Shown here in pieces: positions 8,332 through 17,014 of a stretch of 64,000 nt of DNA (positions are counted from its first letter, which is position 1; each line of letters opens with the position of its first letter). The DNA comes from CAXWPM01 sp965206125 (GTDB lineage Bacteria; Acidobacteriota; Terriglobia; 20CM-2-55-15). A model generated the notes under the pieces. It had not been told where the DNA came from, did not search any database, and saw only the letters and a program-made list of their open reading frames with translations. The stretch spans positions 682,001 to 746,000 of the forward strand of contig CBDBIN010000046.1 of NCBI GenBank assembly GCA_965206125.1, written 5' to 3'. A program made the translations under genes and the position numbers.

Positions 8332-11300
8332 GTGAAAGGGCTCATATCCTGGTTCGCCAATAACGGTGTCGTCGCCAATCTGCTGATGATCATCATCGCT
8401 GTCGTTGGTTTGATGGCAGTCTTCTCGGTCAATCAGGAAGTGTTTCCGGAGTTCGAAGCCGAACTCATCTCGGTAACCGTGCCCTATCGGGGCGCTGCTC
8501 CCGAAGAAGTCGAAGAAGCTGTTTGCGTCCGGATCGAGGAAGCGATCCAGGGTCTCGAGGGTGTCAAGCGTCTCACCTCGACCGCGTCGGAAGGTTCGGG
8601 CAGCGTGATGATCGAGGTCGAGACCGGATTCGACATACGTGTGCTGCTCGATGACGTCAAGGCGCGGGTCGATGCGATCTCGACGTTTCCGGAAGAAACC
8701 GAAAAGCCGATCGTCCAGGAGATGCTCGCGCGGCTCCAGGTGATCAACGTCTCGATCTCCGGGGATACGGACGAGGTAACGCTCAAGAGGCTCGGCGAGG
8801 AAGTTCGCGATGAAATTGTCGATCTTCCCGAGATCAGTCAGGTTGAGTTGAAGAGCATCCGGCCCTACGAGATTTCGATTGAAGTTTCCGAGGACGTGCT
8901 CCGTCAATACAGCCTGACGTTTGATGATGTCGCCCGTGCGGTCCGGGGGTCGTCACTCGACATGCCCGGCGGCTCGGTCAAGTCCGAGACCGGTGAGATC
9001 CTGCTCCGAACCCTGGGTCAGGCCTATCGCGGTGAAGAATACGAGCAATTGACGCTGAGAACCCGCCCCGATGGAAGCCGCCTTCTACTCGGCGATGTCG
9101 CCACGGTTATCGATGGTTTCGAGGAAACCGATCAGTGGTCGCGCCTGGATGGTGAGCCGAGCGTTACGGTCCAAGTTTATCGGGTAGGCAACGAGAACGC
9201 TCCCGACGTTGCCGCGGCCGTTCGCCGCTACGTCGAACAGAAGCAGGGCTTGATGCCCGCAGGACTCTCCCTGTCCACGTTTCAGGACAGCTCCATCCTG
9301 TTGGAAGACCGGACCGAACTGCTCGTGCGCAACGGGCGCAACGGATTGATTCTGGTTTTCGTCGTCCTGACGCTCTTCCTGAGGATGCACCTGGCAATCT
9401 GGGTCGCCATCGGCATCCCGATCGCGTTCCTGGGCGCGTTCGCAACGATGCCCTACACCGGCATCACGATCAACATGATGACGCTGTTCTCGTTCATCCT
9501 CGTGCTTGGCATCGTGGTCGACGACGCGATCATCGTGGCCGAACGAATCCACCACCGGCACGAGCGGGGCGATCCGGGCCTTAGCGGAGCCATCAAAGGA
9601 ACCCAGGAGGTGTCGGTACCCGTCATCTTTGGCGTACTGACGACGATGGTCGCCTTCGCACCATTCATGATGGTGCCGGGCATGATCGGGAACTTCACCC
9701 GCGCCATTCCGCTGATTGTCATCCCGGTTCTCCTGTTCTCCGTGATCGAGTCACAACTCGTTCTACCCTTCCATCTGTCCCGCGAGAAAATCAAGAAGCC
9801 CAACGGAAAGCCGAACATCCTGGCACGGATCTGGAACGGATTTTTTTCGGGCGTCAATGACGGTCTCGATTGGTTCATCAACCGGGTTTACAACTCCGTG
9901 CTGGGATTCGCCCTGGAGTGGCGATACCTGACGGCAGCATTCGCCGTGTCGGCGCTCCTGCTGGCCGCAGGGCTCATTGGGGGCGGCGCCGTCGAGTTTA
10001 TCTTCTTCCCGAAAATGGACTCCGACAACGTGGTCGTTACCCTCACGATGCCACAGGAGACACCCTCGGCAGTCACCGCCCAGGCGATCGAAAGTATCGA
10101 GGCGACCGCGCTCCAACTGGGCCGGGATCTCGAAGAGGAATACGGTGCGCCGGCGTTTCGTCACGTACTGTCCAGCGTCGGACAGCAACCGTCGATGGCC
10201 GCGGGGCCGGGCAACGCGCAAGTCGCCGCGGCGCGGTCGTACCTTGGGGAAGTGAACATCGAATTGGTGCCGGGAGAGGGCCGGGCGTTTTCGAGTGCCG
10301 AGATCGGCAGCCGTCTTCGGGAGCGCATGGATCCGATCCCGGGCGCGGTCGAGCAGGCTATCGAGACGAACCTGATGGGCGGCGGCGGGCGGCCGATTGA
10401 TGTACAGCTCGCGGGAACCGACATCGAAGAACTCAGGCTGGTAGCCACCCAGGTTCGTGAGCGGTTGGCCGAGTATCCGGGTGTCACCGACATTACGGAT
10501 TCCTTCCGGGGTGGCAAGCCCGAGATCACGCTGGCGATCAACCCCAGTGCGGAGCCCCTTGGCCTGACCCTGCAGGACCTCGGACGGCAGGTTCGCCAGG
10601 GCTTCTTCGGAGAGGAGGCTCAGCGGATTCAACGGGGCCGGGACGACGTGCGCGTGATGGTTCGCTATCCTGCCGACGAACGGGAGTCCGTGGGCGACCT
10701 CCAGCGGATGCGTATCCGGACGCCGACGGGCGAAGCGGTGCCTTTCGGCACGGTGGCCACCGCGGAGATGGGCCGTGGGTTCGCCAGCATCAAGCGCGTC
10801 GACCGAGACCGGGCGATCAACGTGACCGCCGGAGTGGACGAAGATGTCGCCAACGCGAACAACATCCTGGCCGATCTCGAAACCCGTCACATGCCCGGCA
10901 TCCTTGCGGGGCATCCGGGCGTGACCTATTCGTTCGAGGGACAGCAACAGATGCAGACCGAGTTCATGGAAGGTCTGACTCGTGGCTTCCTGATCGCACT
11001 GTTTGTCATGTTCACGCTGATGGCGATCCCTTTCAAGTCCTACCTGCAGCCTTTGATCGTCATGTCCGCAGTTCCTTTCGGCCTGGTAGGCGCGGTGTTC
11101 GGACACGGCCTACTGGGCATGGAGATGAACTTCATGTCCATGATGGGAATGGTGGCGGTGGCCGGTGTCGTCGTCAATGACAGCCTCGTGCTCGTCCATT
11201 TCGTCAACCTTGCGCGGGTCGAGGGGGCAAGTATCAAGGACGCCGCCCGTGGCGCCGGCGTGGCCCGGTTCCGTCCGATTCTGCTGACCTCGTTGACGAC

Positions 11301-11523
11301 GGCGGCAGGCGTGACCCCACTGATCCTGGAGACGAGCATCCAGGCGCAATTTCTGATTCCCATGGCGGTTGCGCTGGCTTCGGGCGTTCTGTTCGCCACG
11401 ATCTTTACGCTGCTGCTGGTTCCGTCCAGCTACCTCATACTTGAGGACATCCGCGGTCTGTTAGGTTTCAAAGCGCATGTTCTGCCAGCGGAAGTGGCCG
11501 TCGACCCTCCGATGGGGGACTGA
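8332..11523 (+). CDS. RND efflux pump permease, AcrB/HAE1-like
   Basis: A 1063-residue inner-membrane proton/drug antiporter starting at GTG, 3 nt after the adaptor stop. It shows the duplicated RND layout: TM1 near residues 10-30, a large periplasmic loop, TM2-TM6 (from about residue 335), a second loop and TM7-TM12. The proton-relay Asp pair is present in TM4 (GIVVDDAIIVAERI, near residue 396), and the TM10 motif VVVNDSLVLVHF is intact. It lies in the operon tetR-OMF-MFP-RND. The substrate cannot be predicted. This gene shows no damage, in contrast to its outer-membrane partner. Confidence 0.95.
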   Translation: MKGLISWFANNGVVANLLMIIIAVVGLMAVFSVNQEVFPEFEAELISVTVPYRGAAPEEVEEAVCVRIEEAIQGLEGVKRLTSTASEGSGSVMIEVETGFDIRVLLDDVKARVDAISTFPEETEKPIVQEMLARLQVINVSISGDTDEVTLKRLGEEVRDEIVDLPEISQVELKSIRPYEISIEVSEDVLRQYSLTFDDVARAVRGSSLDMPGGSVKSETGEILLRTLGQAYRGEEYEQLTLRTRPDGSRLLLGDVATVIDGFEETDQWSRLDGEPSVTVQVYRVGNENAPDVAAAVRRYVEQKQGLMPAGLSLSTFQDSSILLEDRTELLVRNGRNGLILVFVVLTLFLRMHLAIWVAIGIPIAFLGAFATMPYTGITINMMTLFSFILVLGIVVDDAIIVAERIHHRHERGDPGLSGAIKGTQEVSVPVIFGVLTTMVAFAPFMMVPGMIGNFTRAIPLIVIPVLLFSVIESQLVLPFHLSREKIKKPNGKPNILARIWNGFFSGVNDGLDWFINRVYNSVLGFALEWRYLTAAFAVSALLLAAGLIGGGAVEFIFFPKMDSDNVVVTLTMPQETPSAVTAQAIESIEATALQLGRDLEEEYGAPAFRHVLSSVGQQPSMAAGPGNAQVAAARSYLGEVNIELVPGEGRAFSSAEIGSRLRERMDPIPGAVEQAIETNLMGGGGRPIDVQLAGTDIEELRLVATQVRERLAEYPGVTDITDSFRGGKPEITLAINPSAEPLGLTLQDLGRQVRQGFFGEEAQRIQRGRDDVRVMVRYPADERESVGDLQRMRIRTPTGEAVPFGTVATAEMGRGFASIKRVDRDRAINVTAGVDEDVANANNILADLETRHMPGILAGHPGVTYSFEGQQQMQTEFMEGLTRGFLIALFVMFTLMAIPFKSYLQPLIVMSAVPFGLVGAVFGHGLLGMEMNFMSMMGMVAVAGVVVNDSLVLVHFVNLARVEGASIKDAARGAGVARFRPILLTSLTTAAGVTPLILETSIQAQFLIPMAVALASGVLFATIFTLLLVPSSYLILEDIRGLLGFKAHVLPAEVAVDPPMGD

Positions 11524-11633
11524 AGTATTGTTCATCGTTCATTGGACACTTCTCGATTTCATATTTTTTGGGACCGGAAACCGGGGCTAGGGTAGACTAG
11601 CGCCTTCTTGAACATTCCCAGAAGGAGATCGAC

Positions 11634-12308
11634 ATGAGGAAGCTTTCTTTTGTTCTAGTCGTTTTGGCGTTGATTACGCTGGCCGCCGATCCGGCGTTCG
11701 CGCAACGTGGTCGTGGCCGCGGTGGTCGTGGCCGTGGAGGCCCTCCTCCAGCCATGAGTTTTTTCGTTACGAGTGTCGGACCTGGCAACGGCGCCGACCT
11801 TGGTGGCCTCGAAGGGGCGGATCGGCACTGTCAGATGCTGGCCGAGGCAGCGGGCGGCGGAGATAAGACCTGGCATGCGTACCTGAGCACGACCGGACCG
11901 GGAGGCGTCAACGCACGCGACCGCATCGGCGACGGCCCCTGGTATAACGCCAGCGGTCAGATGGTCGCCGGCAACGTCGCGGATCTGCACGGAGACGTCC
12001 AGCGCGATCGCAACAACATGACCAAAGCGTCCGCGATCAACGAGAGAGGCGATGTCGTCAGCGGCCGGGGAGACGATGTGAACCGGCACGACATCCTGAC
12101 CGGTTCGAACTCGGACGGCACGGCTTCGGATCAAACGTGTGACAACTGGACGAACAGCGGTGAGGGAAGCGCCATGATCGGTCATCATGATCGCAGCGGC
12201 GGCGGCAATACGTCCTGGAATTCTTCGCACGCCACCAGAGGGTGCAGTCAGGAGAATCTCAGAGGCAGCGGTGGAGACGGTCTGTTCTATTGTTTTGCAA
12301 TTGATTGA
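11634..12308 (+). CDS. Exported lectin-like protein with RG-rich N-terminus
   Basis: A 224-residue exported protein with a strong ribosome-binding site (AAGGAGA, 7 nt before ATG) and signal peptide ending ADPAFA. The mature N-terminus is a low-complexity Arg-Gly stretch (RGRGRGGRGRGG). The rest resembles the DUF1554/lectin-annotated family: GADLGGLEGADRHCQMLA, TWHAYLST, NARDRIGDGPWYNASG, then SAMIGHHDRSG and WNSSHATRGCSQENL, with four conserved Cys and a terminal YCFAID. These domains share the C-type-lectin or endostatin-like fold, and their ligand is unknown. A hairpin terminator begins at its stop codon. The family assignment comes from remembered motif similarity. Confidence 0.72.
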   Translation: MRKLSFVLVVLALITLAADPAFAQRGRGRGGRGRGGPPPAMSFFVTSVGPGNGADLGGLEGADRHCQMLAEAAGGGDKTWHAYLSTTGPGGVNARDRIGDGPWYNASGQMVAGNVADLHGDVQRDRNNMTKASAINERGDVVSGRGDDVNRHDILTGSNSDGTASDQTCDNWTNSGEGSAMIGHHDRSGGGNTSWNSSHATRGCSQENLRGSGGDGLFYCFAID

Positions 12309-12356
12309 GGAAATCGGACCGGTGATCGGGTTGGACGACGTCGCCGGTCCTTCCTC
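12307..12356 (+). terminator. Stem-loop after the lectin-like gene
   Basis: GAGGAA (12307-12312) pairs with TTCCTC (12351-12356), and GGACCGG (12316-12322) pairs with CCGGTCC (12344-12350), separated by a small internal loop and capped by about 21 nt. It starts inside the TGA stop. No long T-run follows, so it could be a terminator or a 3'-end stabilising stem. Confidence 0.5.
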
Positions 12357-12385
12357 ATCGATGGAAAGACTCACCTGAGGTCAAG

Positions 12386-12895
12386 ATGAAGCGAATAGCG
12401 ATTACTGTTCTGGTTCTGATGGCGTTCGTCGGAACCGGGCTTGCCCAGGACTTGTCGATCCGGAACTTCCTGAGGGTCAACGAAGAGTTCTGTACGGCAG
12501 GCCAACCGACAATCGATCAGTTGTCCGAGTTGAAGGATGACGGCATCCGGGCGATCCTGAACCTGAGGACACCGGGTGAGCACGACGCGGCAGCGGAAGC
12601 CGACATGGCCCGGGCGCTCGGGATGAGCTACTTCAACATTCCGGTCGCCGGCAGCGATGTCGCCGATGGGCAGGTGGAGGAGTTCCTGCGGCTGACCGAC
12701 GATGAGAGCAACCAACCGATGTTCATCCACTGCGCGTCGGCGAATCGGGTCGGTGCGTTCTGGCTGATACGCAGGGTGCTTCGGGATGGTTGGGATCTTG
12801 CCGAGGCCGAAGAAGAAGCGGCCCGGATCGGGCTCCGATCCGCGGCGCTCAAGGAATTCGCCCTGCGTTACATCGAAACGCACGGGCTGAAGTGA
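12386..12895 (+). CDS. Exported DSP/PTP-like phosphatase-fold protein (DUF442-type)
   Basis: A 169-residue protein with a signal peptide (cleavage near TGLAQ) and a small dual-specificity-phosphatase-like domain. The phosphate loop is FIHCASANRVGAFW (around residues 112-125). Here Cys and Arg are separated by four residues (Cys-Ala-Ser-Ala-Asn-Arg) instead of the classical CX5R, as seen in beta-lactamase-hydrolase-like/DUF442 proteins. The general-acid region is not obvious. Earlier signature pieces are FCTAGQPTIDQLSELKDDGI and AILNLRTPGEHD. It is preceded by a modest GAGGT ribosome-binding site and followed by a bidirectional terminator. Substrate and activity are unknown; a periplasmic location is inferred. 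Confidence 0.75.
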   Translation: MKRIAITVLVLMAFVGTGLAQDLSIRNFLRVNEEFCTAGQPTIDQLSELKDDGIRAILNLRTPGEHDAAAEADMARALGMSYFNIPVAGSDVADGQVEEFLRLTDDESNQPMFIHCASANRVGAFWLIRRVLRDGWDLAEAEEEAARIGLRSAALKEFALRYIETHGLK

Positions 12896-12900
12896 CAAAG

Positions 12901-12948
12901 ATGCCGGAGCGGGGCAGTGGCGGTCTCGCCGCTTTTGCCCCGCGGCAT
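12901..12948. terminator. Bidirectional terminator between convergent genes
   Basis: A nested stem: ATGCCG (12901-12906) pairs with CGGCAT (12943-12948), CGGGGCA with TGCCCCG, and GGCG with CGCC around a GTCT loop, with a TTTT inside the 3' half. It fills the gap between the phosphatase-like gene and the helix-hairpin-helix gene. Confidence 0.65.
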
Positions 12949-12957
12949 TGATTCCTA

Positions 12958-13590
12958 TCAGTCGATCGTAACGTAGCGTTCCATCCGACGGACTTCGTCG
13001 TCGTCGACGTATTTGCCCATCTCCCTGCGGAACTGCTCGATCCGCCGGTACGGCCGGTACTCCTTGAATTCGCGCAACATCCTGTTTCCAATCCCCGGGA
13101 TCGACAGGATGTCCTCATCGCTGGCCGTGTTCAGTTTGATTGGGACGAAGACATACTGTTCGAGCCGGGCAACCTCGTCATCGTCAACATACTTGCCCAT
13201 CTCCCGCCTGAATTCGGCCAGTGCCCGGTAGGGCCTGTATTCCTCGAACTCGTGAGCCATCCGGTCGCCCACTCCCGGGACCATGTGGACTTCTTCGTCG
13301 CTGGCTGAATTGAGGTTGATCGGCAGGAAGAGCTGGACATAGAGTTCCTCCCGTTGCTCCGAACTGAGCGATGCTCCGAGGAACGCGTCCAACTCCGTCA
13401 TTCCGAGAAACGGGCGCCGTTCGAGGATGCCGTTTACAAGCGCTGAGCTCAGGTGCGGCAGGCCGGTCAGGTCGCTCTCTCCCGCCGTGTTCGGGTTGAC
13501 GACGCCCATGTTTTGTCCAACCTGGGCTTGGCCGTCGGGGGCCAGGGTCAGGGTCAAAACGACCGCGCATAAGGCGATTTTCAGTCTCAT
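12958..13590 (-). CDS. Exported tandem helix-hairpin-helix protein (ComEA-like)
   Basis: ATG at 13590 has a good ribosome-binding site (GGAGG on the minus strand) and gives 210 residues. A signal peptide (LALCAV-type core, ending GQAQ) is followed by an HhH-like unit (NPNTAGESDLTGLPHLSSAL) and then two near-identical units. Each of these carries a SASDE or TASDE turn, a PGVGDRM or PGIGNRM hairpin and the same FRREMGKYVDDDEV tail. HhH motifs usually bind DNA non-specifically, so a periplasmic DNA-uptake role like ComEA is possible but not shown. A membrane protein gene lies directly upstream with a 4-nt ATGA overlap (13587-13590), so the pair is cotranscribed. Confidence 0.75.
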   Translation of the reverse strand: MRLKIALCAVVLTLTLAPDGQAQVGQNMGVVNPNTAGESDLTGLPHLSSALVNGILERRPFLGMTELDAFLGASLSSEQREELYVQLFLPINLNSASDEEVHMVPGVGDRMAHEFEEYRPYRALAEFRREMGKYVDDDEVARLEQYVFVPIKLNTASDEDILSIPGIGNRMLREFKEYRPYRRIEQFRREMGKYVDDDEVRRMERYVTID

Positions 13591-14033
13591 CGTTGTCCTC
13601 CGGCGTCGCGATCCGTCGCGGCTCGTGAGTTGGAAAAATCGGGATGCCTGTAAGTATACAGCAGTCCCACCAGGCCAAGTTGGATCATCATGCCGGGAGC
13701 CAGGGCAGGCATAGCTCCGGTAAGCGATTCCCAGACCAGTTCGGTTCCTTCCATCGATGGGTACATTTCTAGCTCGAACTCCCGGTTGTTTGCGTAATGA
13801 AGGGCGATGCCGAGGCAACCGGAGACCAGGAACAGGACCATCGTTACCTGGAAGACTCGCATCACCCGCGGGTTTCTCAGACAAAACCGGAACGCTAGAA
13901 CCACAAGGCTGAGCGCGATCATTCCGAGCGGCGTCCATTGCCACGGGTTCTCGTAGTGGCCCAGCAAGAGCAGCTCGATGCCCGTGCCCAGAGTGCCCAG
14001 GAGGAACACTGCCAGCAACAGTGTGCGGATCAT
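13587..14033 (-). CDS. Small four-helix membrane protein, unknown function
   Basis: I chose ATG at 14033 (148 residues); a TTG at 14066 would add 11 residues and nearly abut the TonB receptor's end. Four hydrophobic segments are visible (LLLAVFLLGTLGTGIELLLL; GMIALSLVVLAF; VTMVLFLVSGCLGIAL; APGMMIQLGLVGLLY). The short hydrophilic C-terminus ends in GGQR, and its stop overlaps the next start (ATGA). I do not recognise the family. Cotranscription with the exported HhH protein is the only functional hint. Confidence 0.6.
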   Translation of the reverse strand: MIRTLLLAVFLLGTLGTGIELLLLGHYENPWQWTPLGMIALSLVVLAFRFCLRNPRVMRVFQVTMVLFLVSGCLGIALHYANNREFELEMYPSMEGTELVWESLTGAMPALAPGMMIQLGLVGLLYTYRHPDFSNSRAATDRDAGGQR

Positions 14034-14075
14034 TCCGGAATCGTTCCGGTTATTCGGTTCGGTCAAAACGAGAGA

Positions 14076-16692
14076 CTAGAAATTGAAATTAAGCGACAGT
14101 GAAATCTGCCTGGAGGCCGTGCGCGTGTCGGCAGTCCGAAGAATGGCGACGTCATCACGCCACTGAAGCTCTGGTAGTTGACACGGTTGAGCACGTTGTT
14201 GGCATTCGCCGTGATGGTCATCCGGACGCCCCGTCGCTGACCGTAGTAGCCGCCGGCCGCCGCCGGGCCGGTACTGCCTCCCTCTACCGTTGTGGAACGG
14301 AGTTGGATGGACTTCGACAGGTTCAGACTCAAATTCGAGAAGCTGGGTCCAGTCAGGGAATTTCGCGGCACGCCTTCGGGTCGATCGTTCGTGTTCTGGT
14401 CCTGGTTGTCGTCGCGCCCGGTTCGGAGGTTGTAGGGGTTTCCCGAGTTCCAGTTGAACCGCGTATTGGCGTTGATGTTCCAGGGCAGCCGGAAGTTGAC
14501 CGATGTGTTGAATCGATGCCTGGCACCGTTCCGGCCCCAGTCGGCCATCAGATCATGGTTGTCCTCAGGCAGGCTGAACGGCCCCCCGCCTACGCTGTAT
14601 GAGGAGTTCAGAGAATAGCCCCCGTTGATGTTGACGAAGCTCAGCCGCTGCCGAAAGTTGATGTTGAGATTGTGACTGCTGGACAAGCCCGTGGACTCGA
14701 GCATGTAGATGTTGCCCTTCGACGGGTCGGGGCGCTGGCACGTCGTTTCGTCCTGTTCCGGGCGGCAGGAACTCGGAGTCGAGGCTGTGATGTCCGCCGG
14801 CGCATTGATGTTCCGTGATCGGTACAGGTGGACGCCCCGCACGAAGCTATACGTTCCCGTCAGTGCGAGACCCTGATCGAATGTGGTTTCCAGCGACACC
14901 TGCGAATTCCATGTGTAGGGCGTCGCCAGATCGTCGGCTCGAACCCGCGTGGACGTCGGTAGCGAAAGGATTGGTTCTCCCTCGGTGTCGACGAAGGGGT
15001 TGGGATAGGAGGGATTGCTGATCGTGATCGACTCCTGTCCGGTTCCGTCGAAGCGAATCAACTGGGCGACGGTTCCCTGGTTCAGCCGCTGATGGAAGAT
15101 TCCCGTGCCACCCCGAAGGACGGTCGAGTTGCCGATCGAATAGGCGAAGCCCAACCGGGGGTCGAGGTTGTTGTTGTCGGAAACGTTTGTCTGCGTTTCG
15201 TAACGCAGGCCGAAGCCCATGGCCAGCCGGGATGTGAGTCTGAAGTCGGTCTGGACGAACATTGCCGTCTGAAATTGATCGACGTCCAGCGTTGTTTCCC
15301 CTTTCTGTTGACGCTGTAGAGGATTGGTTTCCCAGCGATGAAATCGTCCAGGCTCGAGAACGTGAATGACCCGTTGAAGTTGTTGCGCGAAACCGAATCG
15401 TTCCGGTTATAGGTGCCGTCAAAACCTGCCTTCACGGACAGACCCTGTCCCGTGTACATCAGCAACTCGCCGAATTCATAGAATCGATTCTCGTCCTCAC
15501 CGCTGGCGCTCGATCCGCCGCCCCGGAACGCATCGATGACGTTGATGGACGGGCCGATGGTCGCCGGTACCCTATTGTTGGAGCCCCCGCTAACGCGAAA
15601 ACGAACTTCGTTGTTCAGAGAAGATGACAGGATCGCAGTTTCCTTGACCTGGAAATTGAAGTTGTTGCCACCAAAGCTGAAGGCCTGCTCCGGAAGTCCG
15701 AACCCGCCCACTCCAAAATTCCTGTTGTTGTTGCTTCCATAACTGAAGCTCCAGTTGGCGACGTGATTCTCGCTGATCTGGGCGGTCGCGGTGGTTGTGT
15801 AGCCCCGGTTGTTACTCGGGATCGTAACAGCTCCGGATACTGGTCCATCCGGAGTGATGGCCCTGAGCGTCTCGCCCCGTTCGTTCGTGTTGTCGCGCAG
15901 GCTGACAGATAGCGTCAACCGGTTCCGGATGACTGGTCCGCTGAAGTTGCCGTTGAAGTTCCGGCGTTGATACGGCGGACGGAACGACGCGAACGTGTTC
16001 CGCGCGTCGAGCGATTCATCGGCGAAGTTGAACCCGAAGGTGCCTCTGAATTGCCCGCTGCCACCCCGCGTGATGATCTGCGTCTGACCCCGCCCCTGGC
16101 GACTCTGTTCGGATGTGAAAGCGTTCTCGTTGATTCGAATCTCCTGAATCTCATCGCGGTCCGGCATCCGGCCGCCACCGAAGCCGTCGATGGAAATACC
16201 TCCACGGCCGCCGGGGCTGCGCAAGTCTCCGAGATACTCCCGAAGCTCACCCGGGTCTTCGGGCAGATCCGTGTTGAGGTCCATCTCGAGGAGTTCCGAG
16301 AGAACGTTTCGCTGGGCGGGGTTCAGGAACTTGATCGAGGCGAGGAACACTTGTTCTTCAAGGTCCGCGATGTTTTCGGCGATCGCCTGATCGACGACAC
16401 CGCCGTTCTCTTCGACAAGGCGGCGGTACTCTCGGTCGTGCGCTTCCCAAACCGTCTGAACCTGAGTTTCCTGATCGAACGTCAGGGGCGGCACGCCGGC
16501 TTGTTCCAGAACGCTTGCCAGTCCGGTGACGCCTTCATAGAGGAGGGCCTTCCCAATCTCAAGTGCGTTCAGTGGTGGCTGGGAGTTCGATTGCGCAAGC
16601 CCGACAGTCTGGCCGAGGGCCAATGCGAAGATGCCAACGGCAAGAACCGATAGCGATGCCTGAGCGACCTTTGTGTTCCGAGCGTTTATCAT
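14076..16692 (-). pseudogene. TonB-dependent receptor (Oar-like), disrupted by two one-base losses
   Basis: The start is ATG 16692, with a signal peptide ending LGQTVGLAQ. A helical region of about 110 residues is followed by a plug-like segment (EIQEIRINENAFTSEQSRQG, then QTQIITRGGSGQFRGT) and a 22-strand-type barrel (RNRLTLSVSLRDN, MGFGLRYETQTN, NVLNRVNYQSF). The usual carboxypeptidase-like extension is absent. The first frame breaks after YSVNRK near 15308-15313, where one G is missing from a G-run; the next frame supplies GETTLDVDQFQTAMFVQTDF. Near 14123-14127 a second one-base loss hides the true end SRQISLSLNFNF, stopping at 14076. An intact version would be about 870 residues. It probably imported an oligomer or siderophore. 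Real decay and sequence error cannot be separated here. Confidence 0.8.
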
Positions 16693-17014
16693 TCTGTCGA
16701 GCTTATCCAGGCGCTTCGTGACCGCTCCCCACAATCTAACATCGTAGCACTGGTACATCGTGTTGGTTGTAGAGATAGACACCGGAGGACGCGCCTTTGT
16801 TCAGAGCATTCCAGTCAGCTGTGCGATCCAATCGATTCACTAACAGACTCCGCTGCCGGCGATTCGTTACCAGATTCGATATCAGAAGAAAGAGGCCACT
16901 TACGGTATCGACTCTGTCGACATCAACCTTGACCCCTAATGGTAAATGGTGGAAGCTCTCGTGGGGTTTGGGCCCCGTTCTTGTTACCTAATGTTTACAA
17001 AGTCATGGAGATCG
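16693..17014. other. 322-bp divergent intergenic region
   Basis: This region separates the minus-strand TonB receptor from the plus-strand cytochrome-barrel gene and must hold promoters for both. I see a TTGACC at about 16929 and GGAG at 17007-17010 just before the chosen ATG. No clean paired promoter, operator palindrome or RNA structure was found. Confidence 0.4.

Noticed and set aside
5676..16692. Programmed -1 frameshifting as the firm explanation of the OMF and TonB shifts
   Set aside because: Both sites fit X XXY YYZ, but T TTC CCG and A AAG GGG are not strong bacterial slippery sites. Other shifts in the window lack heptamers, and missing bases in short runs explain all cases. Kept only as a question in the findings.
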